Below, piece after piece: positions 27,135 to 35,241 of a stretch of DNA of 64,000 nt; the first letter of the stretch is position 1, and the number at the start of each line of letters is the position of its first letter. The notes under the pieces were generated by a model. The model did not search any database. It saw only the letters and a program-made list of their open reading frames with translations, and had not been told where the DNA came from. The translations under genes were made by a program, and so were the position numbers. Location: NCBI RefSeq assembly GCF_052116305.1, contig NZ_JBQKLI010000003.1, positions 88,324 to 152,323 on the forward strand, read 5' to 3'. This stretch comes from JBQKLI01 sp012798975 (GTDB lineage: Bacteria; Bacillota; Clostridia; Tissierellales; Peptoniphilaceae).

Positions 27135-28462
27135 TGACAACTCCAAAAATTACTAAAATGGAAATCTTTCCAGTAGCAGGATATGATAGCATGCTTCTAA
27201 ATCTTAGCGGTGCCCATGGACCTTATTTTACACGAAATATTGTAATTCTAACTGATGAGACGGGTAAAGAAGGTCTAGGAGAGGTACCTGGCGGGGAGAA
27301 AATTAGAAATACGCTTGAAGACTGCAAAGATATCGTTATTGGAAGAAATATTGGTGATTATAAGAATATAGTTCGTGAAATAAAAGAAAAGTATGAAAAT
27401 CTAGATGCAGGAGGCAGAGGGAATCAAACTTTTGATTTAAGAACTACAGTACATGTTATGACAGCAGTTGAAACTCCATTATTGGACTTGTTAGGTCAGT
27501 ATTTAGAGCTTCCTGTAGCTGCACTATTAGGAGATGGCCAAGTACGTGAGGATGTAGAATTTTTAGGCTATTTGTTCTATGTAGGAGACAAAGATAAAAC
27601 TGATCTCCCTTATATCGATGAAAATAATCCTGCAGATGACTGGGAAAAACTCCGCAGAAAAGAAGCGCTTACCCCGGAAGCGGTCGTGGAACTGGCAAAA
27701 GCTTCTTACAAACGATACGGATTTAAAGATTTTAAACTTAAGGGCGGAGTTCTAGAGGGAAAAGAAGAGATTAAAGCGATTAAAGCTTTGAAAGAAGAAT
27801 TCCCTGATGCTCGTATTACACTTGATCCAAATGGTGCATGGTCCTTAGAAGAAGCGGTAGAAGTTTGTGAAGGTATGCATGGAATTCTTACGTATGTAGA
27901 AGATCCGTGCGGCGCTGAAGAAGGTTATTCGGGACGAGAAATAATGGCGGAATTCAGGAAAAAAACTGGTCTGCCTACAGCGACAAATATGGTTGCTACT
28001 GATTGGAGACAAATGCAGCATTCTGTAATACTTCAGTCTGTGACAATTCCACTAGCAGATCCGCATTTTTGGACGATGTCTGGATCTGTAAGAGTTAGCC
28101 AGATGTGCCACGATTTCGGTATGACTTGGGGAGTTCATTCAAACAATCATTTTGATATTTCATTAGCAATGGTAGCTCATACTGCAGCTGCTGCACCGGG
28201 AAAAGTAAATGCAGCAGATACTCATTGGATCTGGCAAGATGGACAGGATCTTTGCTATAATGCGATGAAGATAAAGGAAGGAAAGATCAATATACCTAGA
28301 GATATGAAAGGGTTGGGTATCACGATTAACCGAGAAAAATTGGAAGAGGCAAACAAGCTGTATCTTGATAAAGGTTTAGGGGCAAGAGATGATTCTTTGG
28401 CGATGCAATATCTTATCAAGGATTGGAAATTCGATAATAAGAAGCCGAGTTTAGTCAGATAG
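27134..28462 (+). CDS. gudD: Glucarate dehydratase, enolase superfamily
   Basis: The 442-residue enolase-superfamily protein has the KLKGG (KxK) base, the metal ligands in LDPNGAW, VEDPCG and TNMVATD, and the HSNNHFD histidine typical of glucarate dehydratases. It converts D-glucarate to 5-keto-4-deoxyglucarate. With garD beside it, the operon handles both hexarates. Confidence 0.9.
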   Translation: MTTPKITKMEIFPVAGYDSMLLNLSGAHGPYFTRNIVILTDETGKEGLGEVPGGEKIRNTLEDCKDIVIGRNIGDYKNIVREIKEKYENLDAGGRGNQTFDLRTTVHVMTAVETPLLDLLGQYLELPVAALLGDGQVREDVEFLGYLFYVGDKDKTDLPYIDENNPADDWEKLRRKEALTPEAVVELAKASYKRYGFKDFKLKGGVLEGKEEIKAIKALKEEFPDARITLDPNGAWSLEEAVEVCEGMHGILTYVEDPCGAEEGYSGREIMAEFRKKTGLPTATNMVATDWRQMQHSVILQSVTIPLADPHFWTMSGSVRVSQMCHDFGMTWGVHSNNHFDISLAMVAHTAAAAPGKVNAADTHWIWQDGQDLCYNAMKIKEGKINIPRDMKGLGITINREKLEEANKLYLDKGLGARDDSLAMQYLIKDWKFDNKKPSLVR

Positions 28463-28472
28463 GAGTGAGAGA

Positions 28473-29378
28473 ATGAGTTTCGTATGTAATATCAAAATAG
28501 GAGGGATTATCGTTCCGATAATTACCCCAGTAGATGAAAATGAGGAAATAGATGAAGCGAAATTGAGAAAACAAGTTAATTTCGTTATAGATGGTGGAGT
28601 TAGAGGAATACTAGCTTACGGCTCCAATGGCGAATTCTATATGTTCGATTATGAAGATATGGAGAAAGGTCTTAAAATTATTGTTGATGAAACGGCAGGG
28701 CGAGTACCAGTATTCTGCGGAATAGGAAATATACGCACAAGTAAATGTATTCAAATAGCGAAAATGGCAGAATCGCAAGGAGCAGATGGTATATCAGTGA
28801 TTCAACCTATGTTTCTAAGGCCAACACAAGAAGAACTGTTCCAACACTTTAAAGCTATAGCTGATTCGGTACCTAACCTTTCTATGCTTCTATATAATAA
28901 CCCTGGAAAAATTGGTTATAATATGAATACAGATTTAATATATCGGTTAGCTACGGAAGTGCCTAATATTATTGGAATGAAAGATTCCAGCGGAGATATT
29001 ACTCAGCTTTGCGAGTATATCCGAGTCACTAAGGACACAGAGTTTTCTGTACTAGGCGGTAAAGATACATTGATCTATCCTACTCTTGCAATGGGAGGAT
29101 GCGGTAGTGTATGTACTACGGCGAATGTATTTCCTGAATTCGTATGTGGAATATTTGATAAATTTATGAATGACGATCTTCAAGGATCCTTAGAAGATCA
29201 ATATCGATTAAATCCTGTTCGCCTTAGTATGGATAGAGCTTCTTTCCCAGTAGCGACGAAAGATATGGCTAACCTTAAGGGGATGGATGTAGGACAACCG
29301 ATTAAGCCGAGTCTTCAATCCTGCGATGAGTGTTTAGATTACATGAGAGAAGAAATGGAAAAAGCAGACTTATTATAA
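28473..29378 (+). CDS. DapA-superfamily aldolase/dehydratase of the hexarate pathway
   Basis: The (beta/alpha)8 Schiff-base enzyme of 301 residues has the LLYNNPG tyrosine and GMKDSSGD lysine of the DHDPS/NAL family, and AYGSNGEF instead of the usual GTTGE phosphate-like loop. In this family, 5-dehydro-4-deoxyglucarate dehydratase makes 2-oxoglutarate semialdehyde, but the operon's GarR and glycerate kinase need tartronate semialdehyde. No HpcH/GarL aldolase is present. I infer that this enzyme cleaves 5-keto-4-deoxyglucarate to pyruvate and tartronate semialdehyde. Confidence 0.75.
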   Translation: MSFVCNIKIGGIIVPIITPVDENEEIDEAKLRKQVNFVIDGGVRGILAYGSNGEFYMFDYEDMEKGLKIIVDETAGRVPVFCGIGNIRTSKCIQIAKMAESQGADGISVIQPMFLRPTQEELFQHFKAIADSVPNLSMLLYNNPGKIGYNMNTDLIYRLATEVPNIIGMKDSSGDITQLCEYIRVTKDTEFSVLGGKDTLIYPTLAMGGCGSVCTTANVFPEFVCGIFDKFMNDDLQGSLEDQYRLNPVRLSMDRASFPVATKDMANLKGMDVGQPIKPSLQSCDECLDYMREEMEKADLL

Positions 29379-29391
29379 TTGAGGTAATCCC

Positions 29392-30531
29392 ATGAATAAA
29401 ATAAAGATCCTCATTGCTTCAGATTCCTTCAAGGGTTCTGCAAGTTCAAAAACTGTGAATGCAGCTATAGCTAGAGGGATAAAAAAGGCAGGTATTCCAG
29501 TAAAAGTGGAAGAAATTTCCATTGCAGACGGAGGAGAAGGAACTATTGAAGCGATTATTGAACGTACAAAAGGGGAGATAAAAAAGATAGAATTAAACTC
29601 TGCTTTAGGAAAGAATAAGACAATTCATTATGGTCTTATGGAAGATAAAGAGACGGCTGTATTAGAAACTGCTGAGACCTTAGGCTTAACGAGAATAGAT
29701 AAGGAACAACTAGATCCTTCATCTATTGACAGTGGAAGTTTAGGAGATTTAATAAGATATCTTTTAGATGAAGGAATCCGAAAGTTCTATATAGGCTTGG
29801 GGGGCAGTGCGACAAATGACTGTGGATATGGTATGCTGCGTTCTTTAGGTGCGAAATTTTTAGATGAAGAAGGAAAAGAAATTTCTGGCAATATAAAAGA
29901 GCTGGAGAATCTTGCTCGAATCGACTTGGATTCTTTAGACCCGAGAATCGAGGAAAGTAGTTTTATCCTATTAGCTGATGTTAGCAATCCACTCTGTGGG
30001 AAAAAAGGTGCTACGTATACGTATGGCCCTCAAAAAGGTGTAAAAGAAGAAGATTTAGAATTTTTTGACATGATTATCTGCAAAATTGGCGAAAAAATGG
30101 AAGAAGCCTTAAACAGACAATTTTTGGAAGAATCTTCCGCAGGAGCTGCAGGAGGACTGGGAGCTGCATTTATTGGTCCTCTTCAGGCAACTGTAGAAAA
30201 CGGAATCGAAAAAATTTTAGAATTGATTTCTTTTGACGAATATTTAATGAACTCAGATTTAGTTATTACAGGCGAAGGAAGAATGGACCATCAGTCTATC
30301 TACGGAAAAGCGCCGATGGGTGTATTAAAAGCTGGAAAAAAACAAGGTCTTCCCGTTATAGCTGTAGTAGGAAGCATAGGTGAAGGAATCGAAGCTGTCT
30401 ATGAAGAAGGTATGGACTTAGTTCTTTGCTCAATATCGAGTCCTATTTCCTTAGAAGAAGCGATAGAGAAGGTTGAGGAAAATTTAGAAAGAACAGGTTA
30501 TCAGTTGATCAAAGCTTTTACAATTAAATAA
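29392..30531 (+). CDS. garK: Glycerate 2-kinase, GarK/GlxK family
   Basis: The 379-residue protein begins ILIASDSFKGSASSK and has ISIADGGEGT, GLGGSATNDCG and VITGEGRMDHQS, all signatures of the GK-I glycerate kinase family. It phosphorylates glycerate to 2-phosphoglycerate, joining the hexarate path to glycolysis. Last gene of the operon; a strong terminator follows at once. Confidence 0.9.
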   Translation: MNKIKILIASDSFKGSASSKTVNAAIARGIKKAGIPVKVEEISIADGGEGTIEAIIERTKGEIKKIELNSALGKNKTIHYGLMEDKETAVLETAETLGLTRIDKEQLDPSSIDSGSLGDLIRYLLDEGIRKFYIGLGGSATNDCGYGMLRSLGAKFLDEEGKEISGNIKELENLARIDLDSLDPRIEESSFILLADVSNPLCGKKGATYTYGPQKGVKEEDLEFFDMIICKIGEKMEEALNRQFLEESSAGAAGGLGAAFIGPLQATVENGIEKILELISFDEYLMNSDLVITGEGRMDHQSIYGKAPMGVLKAGKKQGLPVIAVVGSIGEGIEAVYEEGMDLVLCSISSPISLEEAIEKVEENLERTGYQLIKAFTIK

Positions 30532-30533
30532 TA

Positions 30534-30575
30534 TAAAAAACATAATCATAAAAAAACATAGATTATGTTTTTTTA
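30534..30575 (+). terminator. Terminator of hexarate operon
   Basis: AAAAAACATAATC (30535-30547) pairs with GATTATGTTTTTT (30561-30573) and ends in Ts. Confidence 0.85.
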
Positions 30576-30642
30576 TGGTGTATAAGGACGGCGAAGGGGT
30601 ATTAATATTACGACGTTGAAATTAATGTATAAGGAGGAAATA

Positions 30643-31386
30643 ATGGGAAGATTAGATGGAAAAGTAGCGATTGTAACAGGCGGAGCCAGCGGAATCGGAA
30701 AAGCAACCGTAGAAGCATTTGTAAAAGAAGGTGCTAAAGTTATAATCAGCGATATCGCCGATGGAACGAAATTAGCAGAAGAGTTAAATACAGAGGGCGA
30801 TAACGCTATTTTTGTAAAAGCAGATGTAACAAGTGAAGAAGATACAAAAGCACTTGTTAAGAAAGCAGTGGAAAAATTTGGAAAACTAGATATCGTATTT
30901 GCTAACGCAGGTATCGGCGGGATGAAACTTGTACATGAAGAAAGCTTCGAGGATTGGAGAAAAGTTCTTTCCGTCAATCTTGATGGAGTATTTCTTTTAA
31001 ATAAATATGCGATTGAACAGATGTTGAAACAAGGAACTGGCGGATCGATTATCAACAACGATTCCATTCATGGTTTTGTCGGAAAACCGGGAGTAGGATC
31101 CTATGCAGCCTCCAAGGGCGGGGTGAAGCTACTTACTCAAACAGCAGGAATCGAATATGGTAAAGAAAATATTCGTGTGAATTGCATCAATCCGGGATAT
31201 ATTGACACACCATTATTAAAAGATCTTGATGATGAAATGAGACAATCTTTAGTGGATCTGCATCCGATTGGACGATTAGGACGTCCTGAAGAAGTGGCGA
31301 ATGCAGTGGTGTTCTTAGCAAGTGATGAAGCTTCCTTTATCACAGGAACCACATTGTTAATAGATGGGGGCTATACAGCACAATAA
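30643..31386 (+). CDS. Short-chain dehydrogenase/reductase
   Basis: The classical SDR of 247 residues has TGGASGIGKAT, NAGIGG, the catalytic Ser in NNDSIHGF and YAASKGG with Tyr/Lys, and a C-terminal ITGTTLLIDGGYTAQ. The ATG at 30643 follows AAGGAGGAAATA. It has its own terminators on both sides, so it is not part of the hexarate operon transcript. Substrate unknown. Confidence 0.85.
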   Translation: MGRLDGKVAIVTGGASGIGKATVEAFVKEGAKVIISDIADGTKLAEELNTEGDNAIFVKADVTSEEDTKALVKKAVEKFGKLDIVFANAGIGGMKLVHEESFEDWRKVLSVNLDGVFLLNKYAIEQMLKQGTGGSIINNDSIHGFVGKPGVGSYAASKGGVKLLTQTAGIEYGKENIRVNCINPGYIDTPLLKDLDDEMRQSLVDLHPIGRLGRPEEVANAVVFLASDEASFITGTTLLIDGGYTAQ

Positions 31387-31399
31387 AACAGCTTATCTT

Positions 31400-31442
31400 G
31401 CACCGATGAGAAGAGAAGGATCTTCTTAACGGTGCTTTTTTT
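31400..31442 (+). terminator. Terminator after SDR gene
   Basis: The outer stem GCACCG/CGGTGC encloses an inner AGAAG/CTTCTT stem and is followed by seven Ts. Confidence 0.8.
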
Positions 31443-31521
31443 GTTTCTAGAGGAGAGATGAAAATTAAGAATAAGGTATTAGGAGATTCCATGGAAACAA
31501 AAGAATAAACTAGAGGATGAC

Positions 31522-31535
31522 AGAACAAATGTTCT
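31522..31535. promoter_or_regulatory. LexA-type box upstream of sigma factor gene
   Basis: AGAACAAATGTTCT matches the Gram-positive SOS consensus GAAC-N4-GTTC with extra A/T symmetry at both ends. ATGACA (31517-31522), a 5/6 match to a -35, abuts it, but I find no clear -10 at the right spacing. The identical 14-mer occurs at 32214. Confidence 0.65.
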
Positions 31536-31588
31536 AAAAACAGGAATAAAGATTATTCTCCTGCAGAAAATCCTTATTCCTGTTTTTT
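31536..31588 (+). terminator. Hairpin between the LexA box and the sigma gene
   Basis: A stem of about 18 bp with one mismatch (31536-31554 with 31569-31587) ends in a T-run. It begins at the base after the LexA box and stands in the leader or just upstream of the sigma gene, so it may be an attenuator or may insulate the gene. A weak promoter (TTTTCA 31585, TATACT 31608) lies downstream. Confidence 0.55.
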
Positions 31589-31656
31589 CAAAAATTAAAA
31601 TCTTTCTTATACTGTCCTTACCGGTAATACAAAGGCAGCTGCAAGAAAGGTTTGCT

Positions 31657-32229
31657 ATGAAAAAAGAAGAACTGCAAAAAAGAGCAGTACGATGCTCAGG
31701 AGAAGATATTGAGGTGATTGTAGAAGCTTTACGGCCGTTGATTCTTTCCTCCATAAGGAAATATTATAATAAGCTTCATCTTTACGATGAGCTTTTTCAA
31801 GAAGGATGTGTGGAAGTGGTGGAAGCTCTCCTTGATTACAATCCATCTACAAATATTCCCTTTCTAGCCTATATTAAAAAAAGGCTCTATTATTTCTACC
31901 TTGGGAAGAATCATAATAAAGAAGAGATCTCTCTCGACAAAGAAAACGAAGAAGGAGATGCGCTGATCGAGTTTCTTCAGTCGGAAACGGATATCGAGGG
32001 GGAGTATTTAGAAAAGGAAGAATATCGAGAGCTTCAAATAGCTGTTTCTACTCTTCCTGAAAGACAGAGAAATATTATTGTTGATTTCTATTTTCGGAGA
32101 ATGAAACTACAGGACATCAGCGAAAGGTATGGTATCAGCTACCGAAGCTGCGTAAATTCGAAAGCACAGGGCCTTAAAAATTTAAGAAAATACTATAAAG
32201 ATAAAGTTGAAACAGAACAAATGTTCTGA
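31657..32229 (+). CDS. Small sigma-70-family RNA polymerase sigma factor
   Basis: The 190-residue protein has region 2 at about residues 40-85 (YDELFQEGCVEVVEALLDY; FLAYIKKRLYYFYLG) and region 4 at about 130-178 (LPERQRNIIVDFYF, a helix-turn-helix around LQDISERYGISYRSCVNSKA). No region 1.1 or 3 is apparent. The size and layout resemble alternative sigmas such as ComX/SigH-like or the TcdR/UviA group; I cannot assign it to one. A LexA-type box lies 122 bases upstream and a second promoter lies in its 3' end. Confidence 0.8.
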   Translation: MKKEELQKRAVRCSGEDIEVIVEALRPLILSSIRKYYNKLHLYDELFQEGCVEVVEALLDYNPSTNIPFLAYIKKRLYYFYLGKNHNKEEISLDKENEEGDALIEFLQSETDIEGEYLEKEEYRELQIAVSTLPERQRNIIVDFYFRRMKLQDISERYGISYRSCVNSKAQGLKNLRKYYKDKVETEQMF

Positions 32230-32235
32230 TATAAT
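32207..32235 (+). promoter_or_regulatory. SOS-type promoter for the comK-like gene
   Basis: TTGAAA (32207-32212), a 17-base spacer and TATAAT (32230-32235) form a near-consensus promoter inside the 3' end of the sigma gene. The spacer is almost filled by the LexA-type box AGAACAAATGTTCT (32214-32227), whose bases also encode the sigma factor's last codons and stop. A bound LexA would block polymerase. Confidence 0.78.
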
Positions 32236-32262
32236 AAATTAACGAACTATAGGAGGTGGAAT

Positions 32263-32727
32263 ATGTATGAAGATTGTTGTGCAGTCTTGCCTCATTATTA
32301 TGAAAATGGAGGGAACGGCAGCTTAATTTATAGAACAGATGGAAGCAGAAAAACAGACAGAAGAAAAGTAGCGACAGTGATGGATCATCTTTATGATTTA
32401 GATCTTATAAGTCTCGACAGACAGATGAACCTTCTTCGAACTTACTTTGGAAAAAAGAAATTCCTCCCTTATGTCTTCAATAGAAAGATCATATTTATCG
32501 CCATGAAAACAAGGGATCCTATCGGCAAAAATGATGGCGCTTACGGATATATCCGTATCGATCAGATCAAAGAGCTTCGCGAAGATCAGCTTGTGTTGAA
32601 ATGCGGGATGGAACTTCCCGTAAAAGAATCACTCGAGGTGATCAACAGAAGAATTATGGATGGAAAGGTAGCAGGGCTGATCGTTGAACAGAGGCATTTT
32701 GTCTTTAAATCCCCTTTAAGTACTTAA
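32263..32727 (+). CDS. ComK-like regulatory protein
   Basis: The 154-residue protein resembles the ComK family in order and spacing: an AVLP start, a LLRTYFGKKKFLP segment like ComK's R-x3-FGSSYAGRK, then IIFIAMKTRDP, GYIRIDQIKEL and ELPVKESLEVINRRI, matching ComK's IFLFPTLSSTRP, GWISHVHVKEF and ELPISYNSFENQVYR. ComK activates DNA-uptake genes in Bacillus. The protein is shorter than Bacillus ComK (192). A LytTR-like domain is the alternative. AGGAGGTGGAAT precedes the ATG; the promoter carries a LexA-type box. Confidence 0.55.
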   Translation: MYEDCCAVLPHYYENGGNGSLIYRTDGSRKTDRRKVATVMDHLYDLDLISLDRQMNLLRTYFGKKKFLPYVFNRKIIFIAMKTRDPIGKNDGAYGYIRIDQIKELREDQLVLKCGMELPVKESLEVINRRIMDGKVAGLIVEQRHFVFKSPLST

Positions 32728-32754
32728 GATGAAAATATATATTACAAAGACTTC

Positions 32755-32782
32755 TTGTATAAATATTTGATTCCTGTATAAT
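32755..32782 (+). promoter_or_regulatory. Promoter for acidic hypothetical gene
   Basis: TTGTAT at 32755-32760, a 16-base spacer and perfect TATAAT at 32777-32782. No LexA-type box is seen here. Confidence 0.7.
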
Positions 32783-32827
32783 AGCAGTACAATAAAAAAC
32801 TAAAAAACATCTTACCAGGAGGATGCT

Positions 32828-33472
32828 ATGGCAGAAAAATATTATTTACTTTACGACGAAACGGTAGGCAAGGAAGAAGAGGGCAAATATTATATTTTTG
32901 AAAAGGGCATTTGGAAAGAGGATGAAGAAAATAGTATCGTAGATGCGTTAATGGGTTTAGATAAAAGAAAACTGGAAGATACCATTATCAACTACAAAGG
33001 TTTTTACGATGGACCTATCGCTGAAATAAGCAAAACAGAAGCAGAATTTTATAAAGAAATGCGGTGGGACTGGGCAACGGATTGTATATTGTATTCCGAT
33101 ACAATAAAGATTACAAGTGAAATCTGCTTTTCCTATATGATAAATTTCGATGCTGAAATAGCAGGCCTTGCCATAGACAAAAAGGATGCAGAATATCGTT
33201 ATGAAGTTCCCTTTCTGCCATGGAAGGATTTTTTAAAGCAGAAAAACTGGGGTCAAGATGTGGATTCTCAAGGTGTTTTTTTAAAAGAATATTTTGAGAA
33301 GAATCCATTCGACGACTTCGCAGAATATATGTATGCAAATGATGTGAATGTGCTGCAGGCCTTTCATAGATTCCCGTCTTTTTTAGAAGAGGAAGAGGAA
33401 GAAAAAGAGTTGGCTGATGAGGAGCGAAAGAAACTCGACGAATTAGGAGACTATTTAGATAGAATGTTATAA
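32828..33472 (+). CDS. Hypothetical acidic cytoplasmic protein
   Basis: The 214-residue protein belongs to no family I recognise. It is strongly acidic, soluble, without signal or membrane segments, and ends in a Glu-rich helix (about residues 180-210: EEEEEEKELADEERKKL). Aromatic-rich patches (EKYYLLYDE, KYYIFEKGIW, MRWDWATD) dominate the first half. It has its own promoter, AGGAGG ribosome site and terminator, so it is monocistronic. Proximity to the SOS-type regulators may or may not be meaningful. Confidence 0.7.
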   Translation: MAEKYYLLYDETVGKEEEGKYYIFEKGIWKEDEENSIVDALMGLDKRKLEDTIINYKGFYDGPIAEISKTEAEFYKEMRWDWATDCILYSDTIKITSEICFSYMINFDAEIAGLAIDKKDAEYRYEVPFLPWKDFLKQKNWGQDVDSQGVFLKEYFEKNPFDDFAEYMYANDVNVLQAFHRFPSFLEEEEEEKELADEERKKLDELGDYLDRML

Positions 33473-33474
33473 AG

Positions 33475-33512
33475 AAAGATGCCTTTGCTTTTCAAAGCAA
33501 GGCATCTTTTTT
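33475..33512 (+). terminator. Terminator after acidic hypothetical gene
   Basis: AAAGATGCCTTTGCTTT pairs with AAAGCAAGGCATCTTT (one bulge) and ends in Ts. Confidence 0.85.
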
Positions 33513-33665
33513 AATTCAGGAAAGTAAGTGGTATTAAAATTCATCTTGCTAAGGATTCACGAACCTGTTAATATAAAAACATAGGTATACATATAGGAAT
33601 GTTTATATAAAAAAATATTATTTTATATATTAAATAATAAATAAAAATCAAGGAGGACGAATTAC

Positions 33666-34451
33666 ATGGATTTAAAATTAAAAAACAAAGTGGTACTGAT
33701 CACAGGAGCAACAGGGGGAATCGGGCAAGCTGTTACAAAGGCTTTTTTAGAAGAAGGTTCCAAGCTTGCGATTACATCGACAAAACAAGAGAAACTAGAT
33801 CAGTTGTTGGCTGATTTGGGAAATCCTGGAGAGGACAGAGTGTTGGGCCTTGTCGTAGATGTAACAAAGGAAGACGAAGTTAAGAAAGCAGTAGAAAAGA
33901 CAGTAGAGCATTTCGGTAGTCTTTATTCTGTAGTTCCAAATGCCGGCTATAATGGAGAATATCAGGAAGTAGTGGATGCTACAGCAGAAAACTACAAAAG
34001 AGTTTTTGACATCAATGTTTTCGGTGTTCTTTATTCTATAAAATATGCACTTCCTCATATGATCGAAAAAGGAGCTGGGTCTGTAGTAGTATTAGGTTCT
34101 GAAGGTTCTTATGTAGGGTCTCCGGGAATGGGTGCTTATGTCGCTTCTAAACACGCAGTAGCAGCGATTGTAAAAACAGCGGCTACAGAAGTGGGCGGAA
34201 AAGGAATCCACTGTAATTTCGTTGCCCCAAGTGCTGTAGATACTGACATGATGAGAAGAATCGAGAAAAACACCTTCGGCGATACGAAAACACCGGAAGA
34301 AGCAGAACGATTCTTTGCTGATGCTTCATACGACAAGCGCTATGCAAAAGTAGAAGAAGTAGCAGCATGTTGTCTTTATTTAGCAAGCGAAGTTTCCTCT
34401 CATATTATGGGTTGGGGTATTCGTTTAGACGGCGGTAAACATATATTATAA
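33666..34451 (+). CDS. Short-chain dehydrogenase/reductase
   Basis: The 261-residue SDR has TGATGGIGQAV, NAGYNG, the Ser in VVLGSEGSYVG and YVASKHA, and a C-terminal GWGIRLDGGKHIL. AAGGAGGACGAATTAC precedes the ATG. The A/T-rich 150 bases upstream contain no clear promoter. It is only distantly similar to the SDR at 30643; substrate unknown. Confidence 0.85.
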   Translation: MDLKLKNKVVLITGATGGIGQAVTKAFLEEGSKLAITSTKQEKLDQLLADLGNPGEDRVLGLVVDVTKEDEVKKAVEKTVEHFGSLYSVVPNAGYNGEYQEVVDATAENYKRVFDINVFGVLYSIKYALPHMIEKGAGSVVVLGSEGSYVGSPGMGAYVASKHAVAAIVKTAATEVGGKGIHCNFVAPSAVDTDMMRRIEKNTFGDTKTPEEAERFFADASYDKRYAKVEEVAACCLYLASEVSSHIMGWGIRLDGGKHIL

Positions 34452-34457
34452 TATATT

Positions 34458-34485
34458 AAAAAAAGAGCCTTAGGCTCTTTTTTTA
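34458..34485. terminator. Bidirectional terminator
   Basis: AAAAAAAGAGCC pairs with GGCTCTTTTTTT between the converging SDR and EFR1-type genes. Confidence 0.85.
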
Positions 34486-35241
34486 ATAGAAAAATACAGG
34501 ATTTTTCCTTTTATGGAACTTCTCGTGAAAGATTTCTTCTGTTTCTTCAAGTTTTTCTTTGTCTAAATGTCTGGCATTTACGGGGCAGACGTGGATGCAG
34601 CCCATACAGGAGATACATTTATCGTATATTGTTTCATCCGGGTTTTCAAAAGGGATGGCTTCTGCAGGGCAGTGTTTTGCACAGGTTCCGCATTTTACGC
34701 AGCTGGAATCTGTTAGAGGCTTAAACAACGTTCCTTTCTCATTTTTATAAGGAAACTTTCCTTTTACTTCTATAACTTTTAGTTCTTCTGCACTTAATTT
34801 ATCCTTAATGATCTCGGAAAATATTTCTATATAGCGTAGATCTTCTTGATCCGGACGGTCTTTTGCAACAGAATGGAAAATAGAATGTTCCGCTACAAAG
34901 ACTCCAGCTGTAACAGGAATAAATCCTTGGGCAATTAAGAGATCCTTCATTTCTAAAAGAGCATCGTCATAATGGCGGTTGCCGATAGTACTTATTATAA
35001 TGGCAGGGGTATTATTCCCTTTATACTTTTTAATTTTCTCTGCAAGAACGGCTGGAACTCGTCCTACATAGACCGGAAAAGAGAAAAATGTGGGTTCTTT
35101 GAACTCCATTTCATTATTATAATCTCCATAGGGAGTAATATCGTAGATTTTTTGTTCTTCTCTAAATTCATCTAATAATAATTTCGTTATCTTCATGGTA
35201 TTGCCAGTCGGGCTGAATACCACTGCATTAATATTTTTCAT
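34483..35241 (-). CDS. EFR1-type flavodoxin-ferredoxin protein
   Basis: The 252-residue protein has an N-terminal flavodoxin fold (FSPTGNTMKITKLLL at residues about 9-23, the FMN-phosphate loop) and two C-terminal 4Fe-4S motifs: CVKCGTCAKHCP and CISCMGCIHVCP. Such EFR1-family proteins shuttle electrons in anaerobes; partners are not linked here. The ATG at 35239-35241 has GGAGG upstream. Confidence 0.88.
   Translation of the reverse strand: MKNINAVVFSPTGNTMKITKLLLDEFREEQKIYDITPYGDYNNEMEFKEPTFFSFPVYVGRVPAVLAEKIKKYKGNNTPAIIISTIGNRHYDDALLEMKDLLIAQGFIPVTAGVFVAEHSIFHSVAKDRPDQEDLRYIEIFSEIIKDKLSAEELKVIEVKGKFPYKNEKGTLFKPLTDSSCVKCGTCAKHCPAEAIPFENPDETIYDKCISCMGCIHVCPVNARHLDKEKLEETEEIFHEKFHKRKNPVFFY

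Noticed and set aside
32263..32727. LytTR regulator as first call for the ComK-like gene
   Set aside because: The ELPVKESLEVI end looks LytTR-like, but the RSEIIN-type recognition segment that follows in LytTR proteins is missing and the first half fits ComK better. Kept only as an alternative.
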